From Adiantum capillus-veneris (taxonomy: Eukaryota; Streptophyta; Polypodiopsida; Polypodiales; Pteridaceae), in assembly GCA_014529385.2 (NCBI GenBank), contig CM043953.1, forward strand, positions 73,249,872-73,313,871: a DNA stretch of 64,000 bases, written 5' to 3'. Positions 22,908-34,224 of this stretch are shown here, piece by piece. A model generated the notes under the pieces. That model was not told the origin of the DNA. It did no database searches and was given only the letters and a program-made list of their open reading frames with translations. The translations under genes were made by a program, and so were the position numbers. How positions within the stretch are numbered: position 1 is the first letter of the stretch; each line of letters begins with the position of its first letter.

Positions 22908-23298
22908 ACAAGGTTTCTCTTTTCTTGCTCAAGAAGGGAGTTCCCCAAGATAGCTATAAATGGTTGGTACTATTAATTGCATGTGAGTAAGTAGAATAGG
23001 GTTGTTTCATCCTTGCAGTGTGCCTGCCTTTGTGCAGTTAACGGGGCATCACCGTCGAGAGCCATGGTCTTAATAGTGGAGTCCTACGGGGCTTGCCTAT
23101 GGCTTAACCACTATTGAGCTATTAGAAGCTTGACAGGAGCCGATGCTGTTTTGGTGTTGAACGACCCTCTCTTCTATTCCTTGCAATTAATGGTATTCGA
23201 GCCACGGGTACAATAGCTGGAGTGCTTTTTCTAAAGGGGTAAAGAGGAGTAGCAACTAGGGCTTGAAGTGCCAAAGTACACCTAAAAAGTTGTTAGTA

Positions 23299-24850
23299 AT
23301 GGCTGACAATAGTAAAGAGAGTAAAATTAATGTTGATATATTTGATTTTGCTAATGAGCAAGCTACTAATGATGCCCCAATGCTTGTTAACTATCTTGTT
23401 TCTAGGATTCAATAAGCCATGGGGAATCCATCCCTCCAAAGTGAAGTGCAACGGTAGCTTCGTGCTCATGGGATTCTCCAAGCTCCCCACCATGATGAGA
23501 GAGCACCTAGGAAGCCTCCTTGCGAGACTTCCAAAAGAGGCCTCTCTCCGATTCGGGAAGAAGAAGAGGATCCATATGAAGGGCTCAGAAGTTTTCTCCT
23601 TGATGACGCATCTCCTTCTCAAAGGAGAATTCAAGAGCCTTCACCGAAGGAACGAGAAAGAAGTGAGTCTCCTGCCACCTCAACGGAGATGGCTCCACGA
23701 AGATGGCGGGCTAAACGCTCTCCATCACCTCCAAAACGGAGAAGACCATCGCATACTTCTACACACCATACTTCAAAGAGGGATGACAAAAAGCAAGAGA
23801 AGAAAAAGGCATGAAAGAGGACACCCTCTTCTCCATCTTCTTCATCCTCTTCCTCTTATGAAAGTGATGGTGAAGACAAAGAAGATCAAGGAAAGAAAAA
23901 TGCGAGAAAGAGGTCACCCTCTTCTCCATCTTCCTCAAATTCTTCATCTTCTGAAGAAAGTGATGGTGCAACCTTTGAACCATCAAAAAGAAGAGGCCAT
24001 AGGAAATCCTATGCCGCGTGGAAGAGGTCGTCCAAGCTCAAGAAATTCAAAGAGGGAGGGAAGAGCATCTCTTTTCTTACCTATGATGGCACTTTTGGTG
24101 CTATGAACAAAGTCTCGGCCTTTATCCAACAATTTGATGCGGCGTTTAGAGATAAGGGCTTCACGGAGTCCTCTAAGCTACGCCATGTAGCTATGCACTT
24201 TCAAAAGTCCGCCAGGCAATGGTGGTCTAGCCTACGGGCCAACGGTGAAGCTCCACAAACATGGAAAGCTTTAAGAGCTTCCATTATGAAGTAGTTTTTG
24301 GTCACCGATGCCAAAGACAAAGTACTCACCGAATGGCGAAGCTTGAAGCTCTCTCCCTACAAATCCGTTCACCAATATGTAGACAAGTTTTGGGATTTAT
24401 CTCAAACCCACTGTCTTCAAGAAGTTGGATTTTGGAGAGCAAAAGCAACAATTTTGTGTGGGCTTAACTGAAGAAATGGCGGAGTATGTCAACTCCCAAA
24501 GGCCACGCACCATATCGGCGGTTATACACCATACTATGGTGGCCTCTCGAATCAATTTCCAAACGGGGGACTAAAAGAAATTCTAAGCCCACGGAAAACA
24601 AGGGTTCCAATGAGCCTAAGGGGAAGGATAATGTCCAAAAGTCTCCTAAGAGCAACTCCAACAAAGCTAAAGAGAAGGGAGTTTATAAAGGCAAAAATAA
24701 ACTCTCTCCTAAAGAGCTTAAGCGTTATCGCAAGGATAACCGCTATTTCAAGTGTGGCGAACAAGGGCATGCGTACCACGCTTGTCCCCAAAAGAACACC
24801 CGCAATGAACCTCCTAGAGGTACCTTGGTCGAAATCCAAGAGGAGGAAAT
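23299..24850 (+). pseudogene. Chromovirus B gag
   Basis: The ATG at 23299 (MADNSKESKINVDIFDF) starts a frame that reaches a stop near 23415. It continues through a basic Ser/Arg/Glu-rich section with two similar units (KRTPSSPSSSSSSS and KRSPSSPSSSNSSS, each followed by acidic E-S-D-G). The gag core is about 24070-24480 (TYDGTFGAMNKVSAFIQQF; FQKSARQWWSSL; HQYVDKFWDLSQ), with a TAG near 24293. The knuckle reads YFKCGEQGHAYHAC, so the first of the four zinc ligands is Tyr. The MITE at 24851 ends this part. Confidence 0.82.
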
Positions 24851-25067
24851 CCCGGGGCGGTCACTTTTTAGAATGTGTATGATATCACGTGAGTTAACCG
24901 GAGAGGATTATTAAAAGACCAAAATGTATAAAAATGTATACATACAGAGGGGGGTGGGGTTTTTTTAAATAGGCTCACAGTGTAAGTATAGTATGTATAT
25001 TGGGGTATTATTAATTACCTCTTGAACGCACGTGATATAGGGGTCTTTTGATAAGTGACTGCCCCGG
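24851..25067. mobile_element. 217-bp MITE between gag and protease of B
   Basis: The ends CCGGGGCGGTCACTT and AAGTGACTGCCCCGG are inverted repeats with one mismatch. GGAGGAAAT is duplicated at 24842-24850 and 25068-25076 (9 bp). The interior word GAACGCACGTGATATAGGGG recurs with one change near 60076, marking a shared family. Gag-pol sequence is continuous on the two sides apart from the duplication, so the frame was interrupted by this insertion. Confidence 0.88.
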
Positions 25068-25518
25068 GGAGGAAATTCACCACAAAGGATCTCCTCTATG
25101 CCATGCTTGGGGAAAGGTAAGAGAACATGATGCTTTTATTCTCTTTGACCCTGGTTCTACTCACAAATTTATATCTATAGAGTTGGCCACCAAGCTAGGC
25201 ATACAAGCCTACGAGATGGGAGATGTCCTACCCTCAGATGGTGCTTTCAAGGGGCAAGAAGCTTCAGTCACTCCCTTAATCAGGAAATTGAGGCTCCATG
25301 TCCAAAGCTATGTGGACAAAGAGGGCTGCTTTATCTCTCCTCTCAAGCATGAGGATGTAATCCTAGAGGCACCATGGTTTGATCGCATGGCTGCCAATGT
25401 TAAATTCCCTGAAAGGAGAATCTCCTTTAAGTTCAGGGAAAAAGATATATATATAGATGCTAAGAAATGGGTAACACTATACCCATTGTACATACACAAG
25501 CTTTCAACAAGTCAATAA
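25068..25518 (+). pseudogene. Chromovirus B protease
   Basis: The frame encodes AFILFDPGSTHKFISIELA (catalytic loop D-P-G-S, where D-S-G is usual), then VTPLIRKLRLHV and the APWFDRMAANVKF end motif. It stops at 25516-25518 and RT resumes in other frames. The Ser/Thr-to-Pro change next to the catalytic Asp may reduce activity. Confidence 0.8.
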
Positions 25519-27000
25519 AGAGCTCTATTTTCGTGTACATGATTTTTGTTAAAGATTCTCAAAATGAACCTAATGTTTTAGCAAAAGAAAATATACACAA
25601 TCAAAAGGAATTAGAGTTATCCAATTTTCTCAAGGGGTTTCAAGATATCTTTATCGATGACATCCCTTGTGAGCTACCTCCTAAAAGAGGCAATGATGAC
25701 CATGCAATTGAACTTATTCCAGGAAGTTCACCGCCTAACAAACCTCCTTATAGAGTTTCTCAAGCTCAACAAGAGGAGATTATATGACAAGTGCATGAGT
25801 CAGTTAGGAAGGGCATGGTTAGGCCTAGCTCATCTCCATTTTGTTCTCCTGTGCTACTAGTGCAAAAGAAAGACAACACACATCGTATGTGTGTCGACTA
25901 CAGAGCATTAAATAGGATCACTATCAAGAATAGGTTTCCCGTTCCACGAGTAGAAGACCTATTTGATAAGCTACAAGGATCCACCTACTTCAGTAGGATT
26001 GACCTAAACAGTGGCTATCATCAAATAAGGATAGTTGATCAAGACATTGTAAAGACCGTATTTTGCACTACGTTTGGTCTTTACGATTACATTGTCATGC
26101 CTTTTGGCTTGACCAATGCACCAACCACATTCAACAGCTTGATCGAGAAGCTATTCAGGCCTCACCGAACCTTTACTGGAGCGTTCTTTGATGATATCAG
26201 CATCTACTTAATTCATTAGACGAACACAAGCAACACCTCCAGGTAATATTTCAAGTTCTAAGAGAGAATAGACTTTATGTTAATAAAAAGAAAAGTGAAT
26301 TTTTCTTACAAGAGATTCAGTATTTAAGTCACATTATCTCTCAAGATGGCATCCAAATGGATCCATCAAAGTTAGAGGTAATAAAAGGATGGCCTAAACC
26401 AAGGAATCTTCATGAATTAAGAAGCTTTATAGGTATGTGTGCATACTATAGACGCTTCATAGAAAAGTTCTCACTAATAGCAGGACCATTACATGACCTA
26501 ACAAAGAAAAACGTTAGGTACACATGGTCTGCCAAGGAGAACAATGCTTTCGAAAAGCTTATCTCTCAACCTGTGCTTACACTACTGGATCTCTCAAAGC
26601 CATTTGAGGTCCAATGTGATGCTTGTGGTGATTGCCTTGGAGCTGTTTTGCTTCAAGAAGGGCACGCCATAGGCTATGAAAGTCAAATGTTCGACCCTGT
26701 TGAGCAAGCTATAGGCATATATGAAAAGGAACTCCTCGCAGTTCTACATGCCTTAGACTCATGGAAGCACTATTTATTGGGGACTCCTTTCATTCTGCGA
26801 ACGGATCACCAAAGTTTTAAGTACTTCATGACGCAGACCAAGCTCTCTGACAAACAAATGAGGTGGGCAAACTTTCTTTCGCAATTTCATTTTCATATTG
26901 CTCACATTGCTGGCAATCATAATCAAGTAGCCGATGCACTCTCAAGACGGTCGAGAGTGAATCCGATTTCCATAGCAACTCACAATGATCTATCTTTTAT
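25519..27000 (+). pseudogene. Chromovirus B reverse transcriptase and RNase H
   Basis: Linker (ELPPKRGNDDHAIELIPG), RT (MVRPSSSPFCSPVLLVQKKD; RMCVDYRALNRITIKNRFP; YFSRIDLNSGYHQIRI; VMPFGLTNAPTTFNSL) and active-site box FFDDISIY (near 26195), followed by a stop at 26217. The connection (SFIGMCAYYRRFIEKFS) and RNase H (VQCDACGDCLGAVLLQEG; YEKELLAVLHALDSW; TDHQSFKYFM; ADALSRR) lie at 26357-27000 in another frame. This is the standard chromovirus order. Confidence 0.88.
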
Positions 27001-28030
27001 GATAGATGAGTATGCTATTGATCCCGATTTTAGAGATGTGATTTCAGTCCTTGCACTAGGGAAGAAAGAGGAACCGTTTACTTTACAAGATGGTTATCTT
27101 CTCTATGGCAATAGACTATGTGTTACTAGCTCACTACGTGAGAAAGTAATGCATGGATCTCATGCTCCTCCTTATGCAGGGCATAGAGGGATTCAGTCTA
27201 CCCTAAAGGGGATTGAAACATATTTCTATTGGCCTACCATGAAAGCAAACATACAAGAGTATGTTTCTAAATGTGTGGTATGTCAAAAGACAAAGTTTGA
27301 TAGAGGGAAGCAACCCGGATTGCTTCAACCTTTGCCAATCCCTCACCATGGGAGAGCATATCCATGGATTTTATCTTTGGATTGCCTAAGTCTATCCATG
27401 GTAATACGGGAATATGGATGATAGTAGACAGGTTCGATAAACAAACTCATTTTATACCTGTCAAAAAGACTATCAAAGCCCATCAAATGGCAACACTCTT
27501 CATTTCACAAATCTTCAAGTACCATGGCTTGCCAATGTCCATAGTGTCAGACAGAGATCCTAGAATCACATAATATTTGGAAGGGTCTCTTTGAGAATTT
27601 AATAACAAGGTTCAACTTCTCTTCGGCCTATCACCCGCAAACGGATGGCCAAAGTGAAATAGCTAACCTAAAAATTCTCGATCTACTAAAAGCCTATGTA
27701 ACGGAAGTAGATCAAAGGTCCCAATGGGAGAAGTACTTACCCTTAGTGTAGTATGCCTACAATAACACTGTACATACTTCCATGGGAAAAGCACCTTTTG
27801 AGGTAATGAGGGAAGATCAAAAAGTCCCGTGCTACTTAAGGTACACGGGAAGATCTTTGCTGCAAATGAGAATAGCCGAAACCTACAAGAATATTTCCAA
27901 AAGATTAAGGATGCTATCTCTATCTCACAGCAAAGGCAAAGGGCTGCTGCTGACAAGCACAGAAGAGCCCAAGCCTTTAAAGAAAATGATTGGGTCTTAG
28001 TCAAATTTCCCAAGGCTTGATTAAGGCACG
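27001..28030 (+). pseudogene. Chromovirus B integrase
   Basis: The zinc domain (PPYAGHRGIQSTLKGIETYF; YVSKCVVCQK, about 27165-27290) is followed by a frame change near 27360 and the core (MDFIFGLPKSIHGNTGIW; IVSDRDPRIT). A stop near 27571 and another near 27750 split the core; DGQSEIANL keeps the catalytic Glu. The C-terminal part (ISQQRQRAAADKHRR; ENDWVLVKFPKA) stops at 28018. Confidence 0.85.
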
Positions 28031-28417
28031 CGACGGGCAAGAATCCTACGGGACACCAAAAGTACTATGCTAAGTTAGCAAAAAGGTACTATGGTCCCTT
28101 CCAAATTCTTAGGGGCCTATCAAATCAAGTCGCCCAACCATTGGCTCATCCACAATGCTTTCCATGTGAGCCTACTAAAAAGGAGAGCCACCTCAAGAAC
28201 CAACTATTGAAGACCCACCGGAGATCGAGGACCAAGAAGAGGTGCTGCAGCCCGAGTCTATTCAACATGAAGACAAGGTACTAAGAGGCGGTAAGACTAT
28301 CCGACGATATCTTATTAAGTTTAAGAATTATCCTTTGAAGATGCTAGATGGATGCAAGGTAGACAATTAAAGGATAACCTAAACCTTGTCAATGCTTACA
28401 ATGCTTCCCTAGAGTAA
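28031..28417 (+). pseudogene. Chromovirus B chromodomain-like end
   Basis: Frameshifted sequence spells IRRYLIKFKNYP (about 28300-28335) and, one base shifted, FEDARWMQ, the core of a chromodomain (usual form YLIKWKGYP...ATWE). In chromoviruses this steers integration to particular chromatin. The element's frame ends at 28415-28417; 28418-28771 has no recognised feature before the LTR other than the polypurine tract. Confidence 0.65.
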
Positions 28418-28757
28418 GCAAATGTACAAATGTTAAAAACGAACAAAGTTTTTGTCTTATAAGACTCTCTTTTTCTTTACTGTGCACAAAAATGAAGTAG
28501 TATGCATGCTTAGATCAAATTTGCGGAGACGACGTCTCCCAAACACCAAGTAGAGATTGTCACTCTACTATGGAAGATTGATAGGACTAACGTGCAGACA
28601 TGCTTGCGGCAGCTTAGGCTCTCAAGCGCCAAATGGACTAGTCATCCATTCTGGAACGATGTCGTAGGGTAACATAGGGATCCTCTACCCGCTAGGAAAA
28701 AGGACTAATGGATATGCTTTATCTTCTCTACCCCATAGTCGAGGACGACTATGATTT

Positions 28758-28771
28758 CAAGAGAGAGGTAA
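28758..28771 (+). promoter_or_regulatory. Polypurine tract of B
   Basis: CAAGAGAGAGGTAA immediately before the 3' LTR start (TGTCATAATAATC at 28772). The same tract, with one change, precedes the LTR of element J on the other strand (38710-38724). Confidence 0.75.
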
Positions 28772-28849
28772 TGTCATAATAATCAATATCTAATTCTCCT
28801 AAATGATTTTCTCATGTTAAACTGATCATTTAATTTGGAGAAGTGCCAG
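28772..28849 (+). repeat. 3' LTR of B, first part
   Basis: The first 78 bp of the 3' LTR, interrupted after GCCAG (28845-28849) by copia C; GCCAG is repeated at 32674-32678. Confidence 0.92.
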
Positions 28850-28945
28850 TGTTTAGTATGGAGCCTGATTTACCCCTTGTAATTTTCTGTGGTAAAAACG
28901 CACATTTGTAAGGCCCCCATTATGAGGAGAAGCCATCGTGCGTGA
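28850..28945 (+). repeat. Truncated 5' LTR of copia C
   Basis: TGTTTAGTATGGAGCCTGAT... matches the start of 31971-32673 for 96 bp and then changes abruptly to internal pol sequence at 28946. Confidence 0.9.
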
Positions 28946-31910
28946 CCAAGATTACACCAAAGGTAATTTTGGGTATGTATACTTGGGAGATGATGAAGCT
29001 TGTGATATTTTCAGCAAAGGTACAGTTTCTGTCAAAACTGCTAACGGAAATGAATGGAAGCTTAAAGATGTTAGACATGTTCCTTCTCTACGGAAAAATT
29101 TGATCTCTACAGGACAGTTGGACGATGAAGGTCACAATGTTGCATTCGGAAACAAACGGTGGAAGATCTCAAAGGGATCTTTGGTGGTTGCCAAGGGAGA
29201 AAAGGTTGGTACACTTTACTTGTGTACTATTAGCACGCAACCTTTAGCTTGTGTAGCAACTACAGCAGTTGACAGTGCGGTGTGGCACTACCGGCTTGGG
29301 CATATGAGTGCCAAAGGAATGCAAATCCTTCAAACGAAGAAGCTTCTACCAGGTTTGAAAGAAGTGGACTTAGGGTTCTGTGAAGATTGTGTTTATGGTA
29401 AACAAAAGAAGGTAAAATTTCAAAAATTAGGAAATGAAAGAAAAAATTAAAAAACTTGAGTTGGCTCATTTTGATGTTTAGGGTCCTGCAAGTACACCAT
29501 CACTTGGTGGCTCATTGTACTATGTAACATTCATAGACGATGCGACTAGAAAACCATGGGTTTATGTCATGAAGAATAAGTCTGATGTACTTTCCATATT
29601 TCACAGGTGGAAAGCCTTTATGGAGAATGAAACAGGTACCAAGGTTAAATGCCTCAGATCTGACGATGGAGGCGAATATTGCAACCAATATTTTGAAAGC
29701 TTTTGTGCTAGCAATGGCATTCGGAGGCAGAGGACAACCCCAAGGACACCTCAACAAAATGGGATTTTGGAAAGGATGAACAGGACAATCATGGAGCGAG
29801 CACGAAACATGCAGCTACATGCAGGCCTACCGCTTGAGCTTTGGATGGAAGCAGTAAGTACGTCTGTGTACTTCATCAACCGATAACCCTCAACGGCATT
29901 GGATGGGGGAGTTCTAGAAGAAGCATGGACAGGTAAATCGATGAATTATGCATTTCTTAAAGTGTTTGGGTGTGAGGCGTTCATACACATAGATAGAATC
30001 CTAAGATCAAAGCTAGATGCAAAGTCCAAAAAGTGTTTCTTCATTGGCTATGGAGAAGGTGACTTTGGGTATTGTCTATGGAATTCTCAAGATGGTAAAA
30101 TATTAAGGAGTAGGGATGTAATTTTTAACAAACAAAATATGTACAAAGATTACTTGGAAAGAAAACAAACAAAAGAAACAGGTGATGAGTAGATGCAACT
30201 TGAGGACGGTGAAGACTCAAGGACTGCAAATGGTGACAATGTGAAACAACGTCAACCAAATGAGGAGCCTCAACCTATTCCCCGAAGATCTACAAGAGCA
30301 AGTAGACCTCTAGAAAGGTTTGTGCCTTCCTTCAACCATCTCTTGATCTCAGATTCTGGAGAGCCGGAATCATACGAAGAAGCTATGCAACAGGAATCCA
30401 AAGAAGAATGGACGAAAAGCATGCAAGTGGAGATGGACTCACTACATCGCAACCAAATATGGGAGTTGGTTGAGTTTCCTAAAGGTAAGCGGGCACTTCA
30501 AAACAAATGGGTGTACAAGCTGAAGGAAGAAGAAGGTGGGAAGAAAAGGTACAAGTCAAGGCTTGTGGTGAAAGGGGTTTCTCAAAAGAAAGGTATTGAC
30601 TTCAAAGAATACTTTCTCCTGTTGTAAAAATGAACTCAATTAGGCTTGTCTTAAGCCTTGTGGCTGCTCATGATTTAAATCTGGAGCAAATGGATGTAAA
30701 TACGGCATTCCCTCACGGTGATTTAGAGGAGGAAATCTACATGCTTCAACCAAAGGGGTATGAAGTAAAAGGTAAGGAGAAAATGGTTTGCAAATTAAAG
30801 AAAAGCTTGTATGGATTAAAGCAAGCATCAAGAAGATGGTACTTGAAGTTCGATCGATGGATGTTAGATCTTGGATTCAGAAGATGCAACTCAGATCATT
30901 GCGTCTACACAAAGAATTTGGGAGATGGGAAGTTCATCATCCTAATGTTGTATATTGATGACATGCTGATTGCAAGTGCTAACATGCAGGACATCAAAGA
31001 CCTAAAAGAGGAGCTGTCTAAATCTTTTTCAATGAAATATTTAGGTGCTGCAAAGAGGATACATGGTATGAAAATATCAAGGGACATGACAAAGAAGACA
31101 ATAAAGCTATCTCAAGAGGATTACATCAAGAAGGTACTAGAAAGGTTTGCAATGCAAAATGCAAAACCAGTTTCTACACCTTTGGCTGGTCACTTTAAAC
31201 TGACGAAGGATATTTGTCCAAAGACACAAGAGGAGATAGCCTATATGTCTAAAGTTCCATATACTGCAGCGGTACGTTCTCTAATGTATGCTATGGTCTG
31301 GACAAGGCCATATATTGCACATGCAGTGGGAGTTGTGAGTAGATTCATGGACAACCCAGGTAAAGAACACTGGCAAGCTGTGAAGTGGATACTTAGGTAT
31401 CTAAAAGGGACAACAACAAATGCTTTGTATTTTGGAGAAACTGATATTTTTCTTCAAGGTATGCTGATGCAGATATGGCGGGTGACAAAGATACTCGAAG
31501 GAGCACTACAAGCTATGTCTTCATGGTTGGAGGCACAAAAGTAAGCTGGGCTTCAAAGCTGCAGAAAGTGGTCTCACTTTCTACCACGGAAGCAAAGTAT
31601 GTAGCAATGACGGAGGCAAGCAAAGAAATTCTGTGGCTTCACAGATTCTTAGAAGAGCTAATTCAAACAAGACAATTGTGTCTTGTACAATGATAGCCAA
31701 AGTGCTATCCATCTTGCAAAGAACTCAGCCTTTCATTCAAGGACAAAGCACATTGAGGTGAGATATCACTTCATACGCACTCTTTTGGAAGAGGGACAAC
31801 TAAAGCTAGGAAAGGTGCATACAAACGAAAATCCTGCAGACATGTTTACAAAGGTGGCCAACAAGGAGAAGTTGAGCTTTTGCTCATCTTCAATCGACAT
31901 TCAAGGATAA
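28946..31910 (+). pseudogene. Copia C pol (integrase, RT, RNase H)
   Basis: In order: protease end/pre-integrase (YVYLGDDEACDIFSKG; VRHVPSLRKNLISTGQL; VWHYRLGHMSAKGM), zinc knot (FCEDCVYGKQ), integrase core (YYVTFIDDATRKPWVYV; LRSDDGGEY; QQNGILERMNR, so all three acids are present), RT (GIDFKEYF; MDVNTAFPHGDLEEEIYM; LYGLKQASRRWY; MLYIDDMLIA) and RNase H ([28 protein letters not shown]). A frameshift near 29445, a TAG at about 29478, stops near 29883 and 30190 and further frame changes near 30627, 31540 and 31690 inactivate it. Confidence 0.9.
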
Positions 31911-31970
31911 GAAGCCAGGATGGAAAGCAGTCATAGGTTTGGTTTGGAGATCAGTCTCCAAGTGGGAGAT

Positions 31971-32673
31971 TGTTAAGTATGGAGCTTGATTTACCCCTTG
32001 TAATTTTTTGTGGTAAAAACGCACATTTGTAAGGCCCCCATTATGAGGAGAAGCCATCGTGTGTGAAGAAAAATCACTAGCCGAAAACCAAAATTTTCAC
32101 AGCCAATTTTTTTCGGAATATTCCTTTTCGTCGAAATGTTATGGCTGGACGACAGCCGGAAAGTGGTCAAAAAATGACTGGTTGGTTGGTCGGTTGGCCG
32201 GTGGCCAGTAGTCAATGGCCGGTGGCCGAATTCAAAAGCAGACTTGTCTTCTCAAGGGAGGCCACACATGGGAGGATTGGAGGGTCCGATTTGGACTTAT
32301 CTATACAAGGGCGGCTACACATGGTTGCCTCTCATGAGAGAGGGTAACCCTTTTGGCCTATAAAAGGAGGCCATTTCTACATACATTTCATAGTGTGAAG
32401 TTGATGCAACAAGGTGGGTGTGAGGTGGTGAGAGTGAAGCAAGGCGGGAGCTCTATTAAGGGTATAAACCCTTTGTAAACTACTTCTTGTTTTGAAGTAC
32501 TCTAGACATTGAGTGGCTGCTTTCCCGTAGACGTAGCCCACATTGGGTGAACCACGTATATCGTGTGTACTATCTCTCTCTCTCTACTCTATAATCTCTT
32601 GTGTGTGAAATCTATCTCTCTCCATTAAGTAATCTACTTAAATATCTATTGAGCTACGTCATACTTCCTAACA
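31971..32673 (+). repeat. 3' LTR of copia C
   Basis: It begins TGTTAAGTATGGAGC after the polypurine tract AAGTGGGAGA (about 31960-31969) and ends TTCCTAACA. A TATA-like TATAAAAGG lies near 32360. Confidence 0.92.
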
Positions 32674-32678
32674 GCCAG

Positions 32679-32978
32679 GGGAGAAAAAGCTAGAATATTG
32701 GTTAAGCTAGCAGATCGGCCACAGTAGGGATCCAAAGGAGGGAAAATAGGGATCCAAAAGGGGGTCCATCTGCAAAAGAGCAATGTGCACCAATGGGCTT
32801 AAAAGACCCTAAGGTTTAGCCCATTAAGCCTTCCAAAATGCTAAGGTTCCAAAATTCAAAGGTTCTGTCCAAAGGTCAAAAGCCTAGGGAAATTGGATGC
32901 TTTGTGTGTGTCCCAAAAGTCTTCAACCATCCCTACATAGGAGGGGGCGAGCCCTATAAGTAGAAGATGAGAGAGAAA

Positions 32979-33065
<87 letters not shown>

Positions 33066-34224
33066 CTCCCTTTACACAAAGGGAATGAGGGACACATGTC
33101 AGCTCCCTAGCCCATATGCCCACAAGGTGTACTCAGTTCCTATTGGATGGCCTTGGAGGTGGACCAATGAGAATTAAGCTAGAGTAAATCTAGTTTAATT
33201 AATTTAAAAATACTTAATAAAAGAACCAATAAGAATTAAGCTCTCTAGAAGACTATTGGATAGTCTCCCAAGGGGTCCAATGAGCATTTAACAGCCCAAT
33301 GGCTTGCATGATTCCTATTGGCCAGGAGGCAAAGGGGTCCAATGAGAGTTTAGTTGAATTAAGTAATTACCTAAAGCTCTCACAAAAGGGGAAAGGGGGA
33401 CACATGTCAGAAGACTATCACTTATGTTGCTTAATTTCCATTGGCTAGGCCTGGGGAGGTCCAATGAGGTGTGAGGATGAGCAAATAGCAAGAGGGTCAA
33501 CAAGAGAGAGAGGGGGCTGATTTTTGAAAGGCATTATCTCACACTCACTCACACAATCTCATGTGTGAAGCAAAGAAGACTCTCTCTCCTTCTCAAGCTT
33601 TAATGGAAAGCTTACCATCTACTCCAAGCTTGTGAGAAGGGAGGCCTACACCAACAACTCTTGGCTTTGTGATGCAAATCTAACCAAGAGCCAAGCTTCA
33701 ATGCATGCTCATCTCCTCTACCATGCTAATTACTAAGCTAAGCTATGCTAGTATGAGTGATTATGTGAGGAGATGTACATCTTTCTTGTAAGAATACTCC
33801 TTCTTCCTCTCAATCTACTCTCATACCCCGCTAGCTCTCACCATCTTCGAAGGTGTGTGAGGTCTTGGGTCTGAGACCGTGAGGAAATTGATGTTGTGTT
33901 TGATAAGTGTTTTGCTTAGTGCATGAAGTTTCCATCTTCATTGCACTAGCTAGTATTGAAGGAACACAAAGAATTGTATTGTAAAATGTCTCTCTTGACG
34001 GGAGAAACCATAATACAAAGCCTTTTGGAGGGGGGACCGGCTCCATGCAAATCAGGTCCTCAAATGTTGTCAATTGCTTAATTTCTCTCTCTTTTGAAGT
34101 ATTGTTCATGCTATCTAACTAGGTGTTATACTTTTTGTTGCTCTCTCCACCCAAGCACTCTTGTTATTCTCATTAGGAAGCTATTTTCCGCTACACACAA
34201 GTTATTAGACCATTAAATGTTATA
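32679..34224 (+). repeat. 3' LTR of B, second part
   Basis: Resumes the LTR directly after the duplicated GCCAG. A CT run followed by a long CA run (32978-33064) corresponds to the CA microsatellite in the 5' LTR but is longer. It lacks the two MITEs of the 5' copy and so supplies both empty sites. It ends ATGTTATA, followed by GTAA. Confidence 0.92.

Larger units (their letters stand above)
28850..32673 (+). mobile_element. Ty1/copia element C, internally deleted
   Basis: TG...CA ends and a 5-bp duplication of GCCAG mark a clean insertion in the B 3' LTR. The 3' LTR is complete (703 bp), but the 5' LTR is cut after 96 bp and joined to pol just before the pre-integrase region, so the rest of the LTR, PBS, gag and most of protease are gone. 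The shared 96 LTR bases differ at four positions. Confidence 0.92.
20163..34224 (+). mobile_element. Ty3/gypsy chromovirus B, host to nested insertions
   Basis: Both LTRs, an initiator-Met-tRNA PBS, gag, protease, RT, RNase H, integrase, a chromodomain-like end and a polypurine tract are in order. The element is flanked by GTAA (20159-20162 and 34225-34228) and splits the copia X zinc knuckle at exactly this point. The 5' LTR carries two MITEs, the gag/protease junction carries one, and the 3' LTR carries copia C. Without these the LTRs are about 1,644 and 1,624 bp; a sampled 165 bp differ at about nine positions. Multiple stops and frameshifts make it inactive. Confidence 0.92.
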
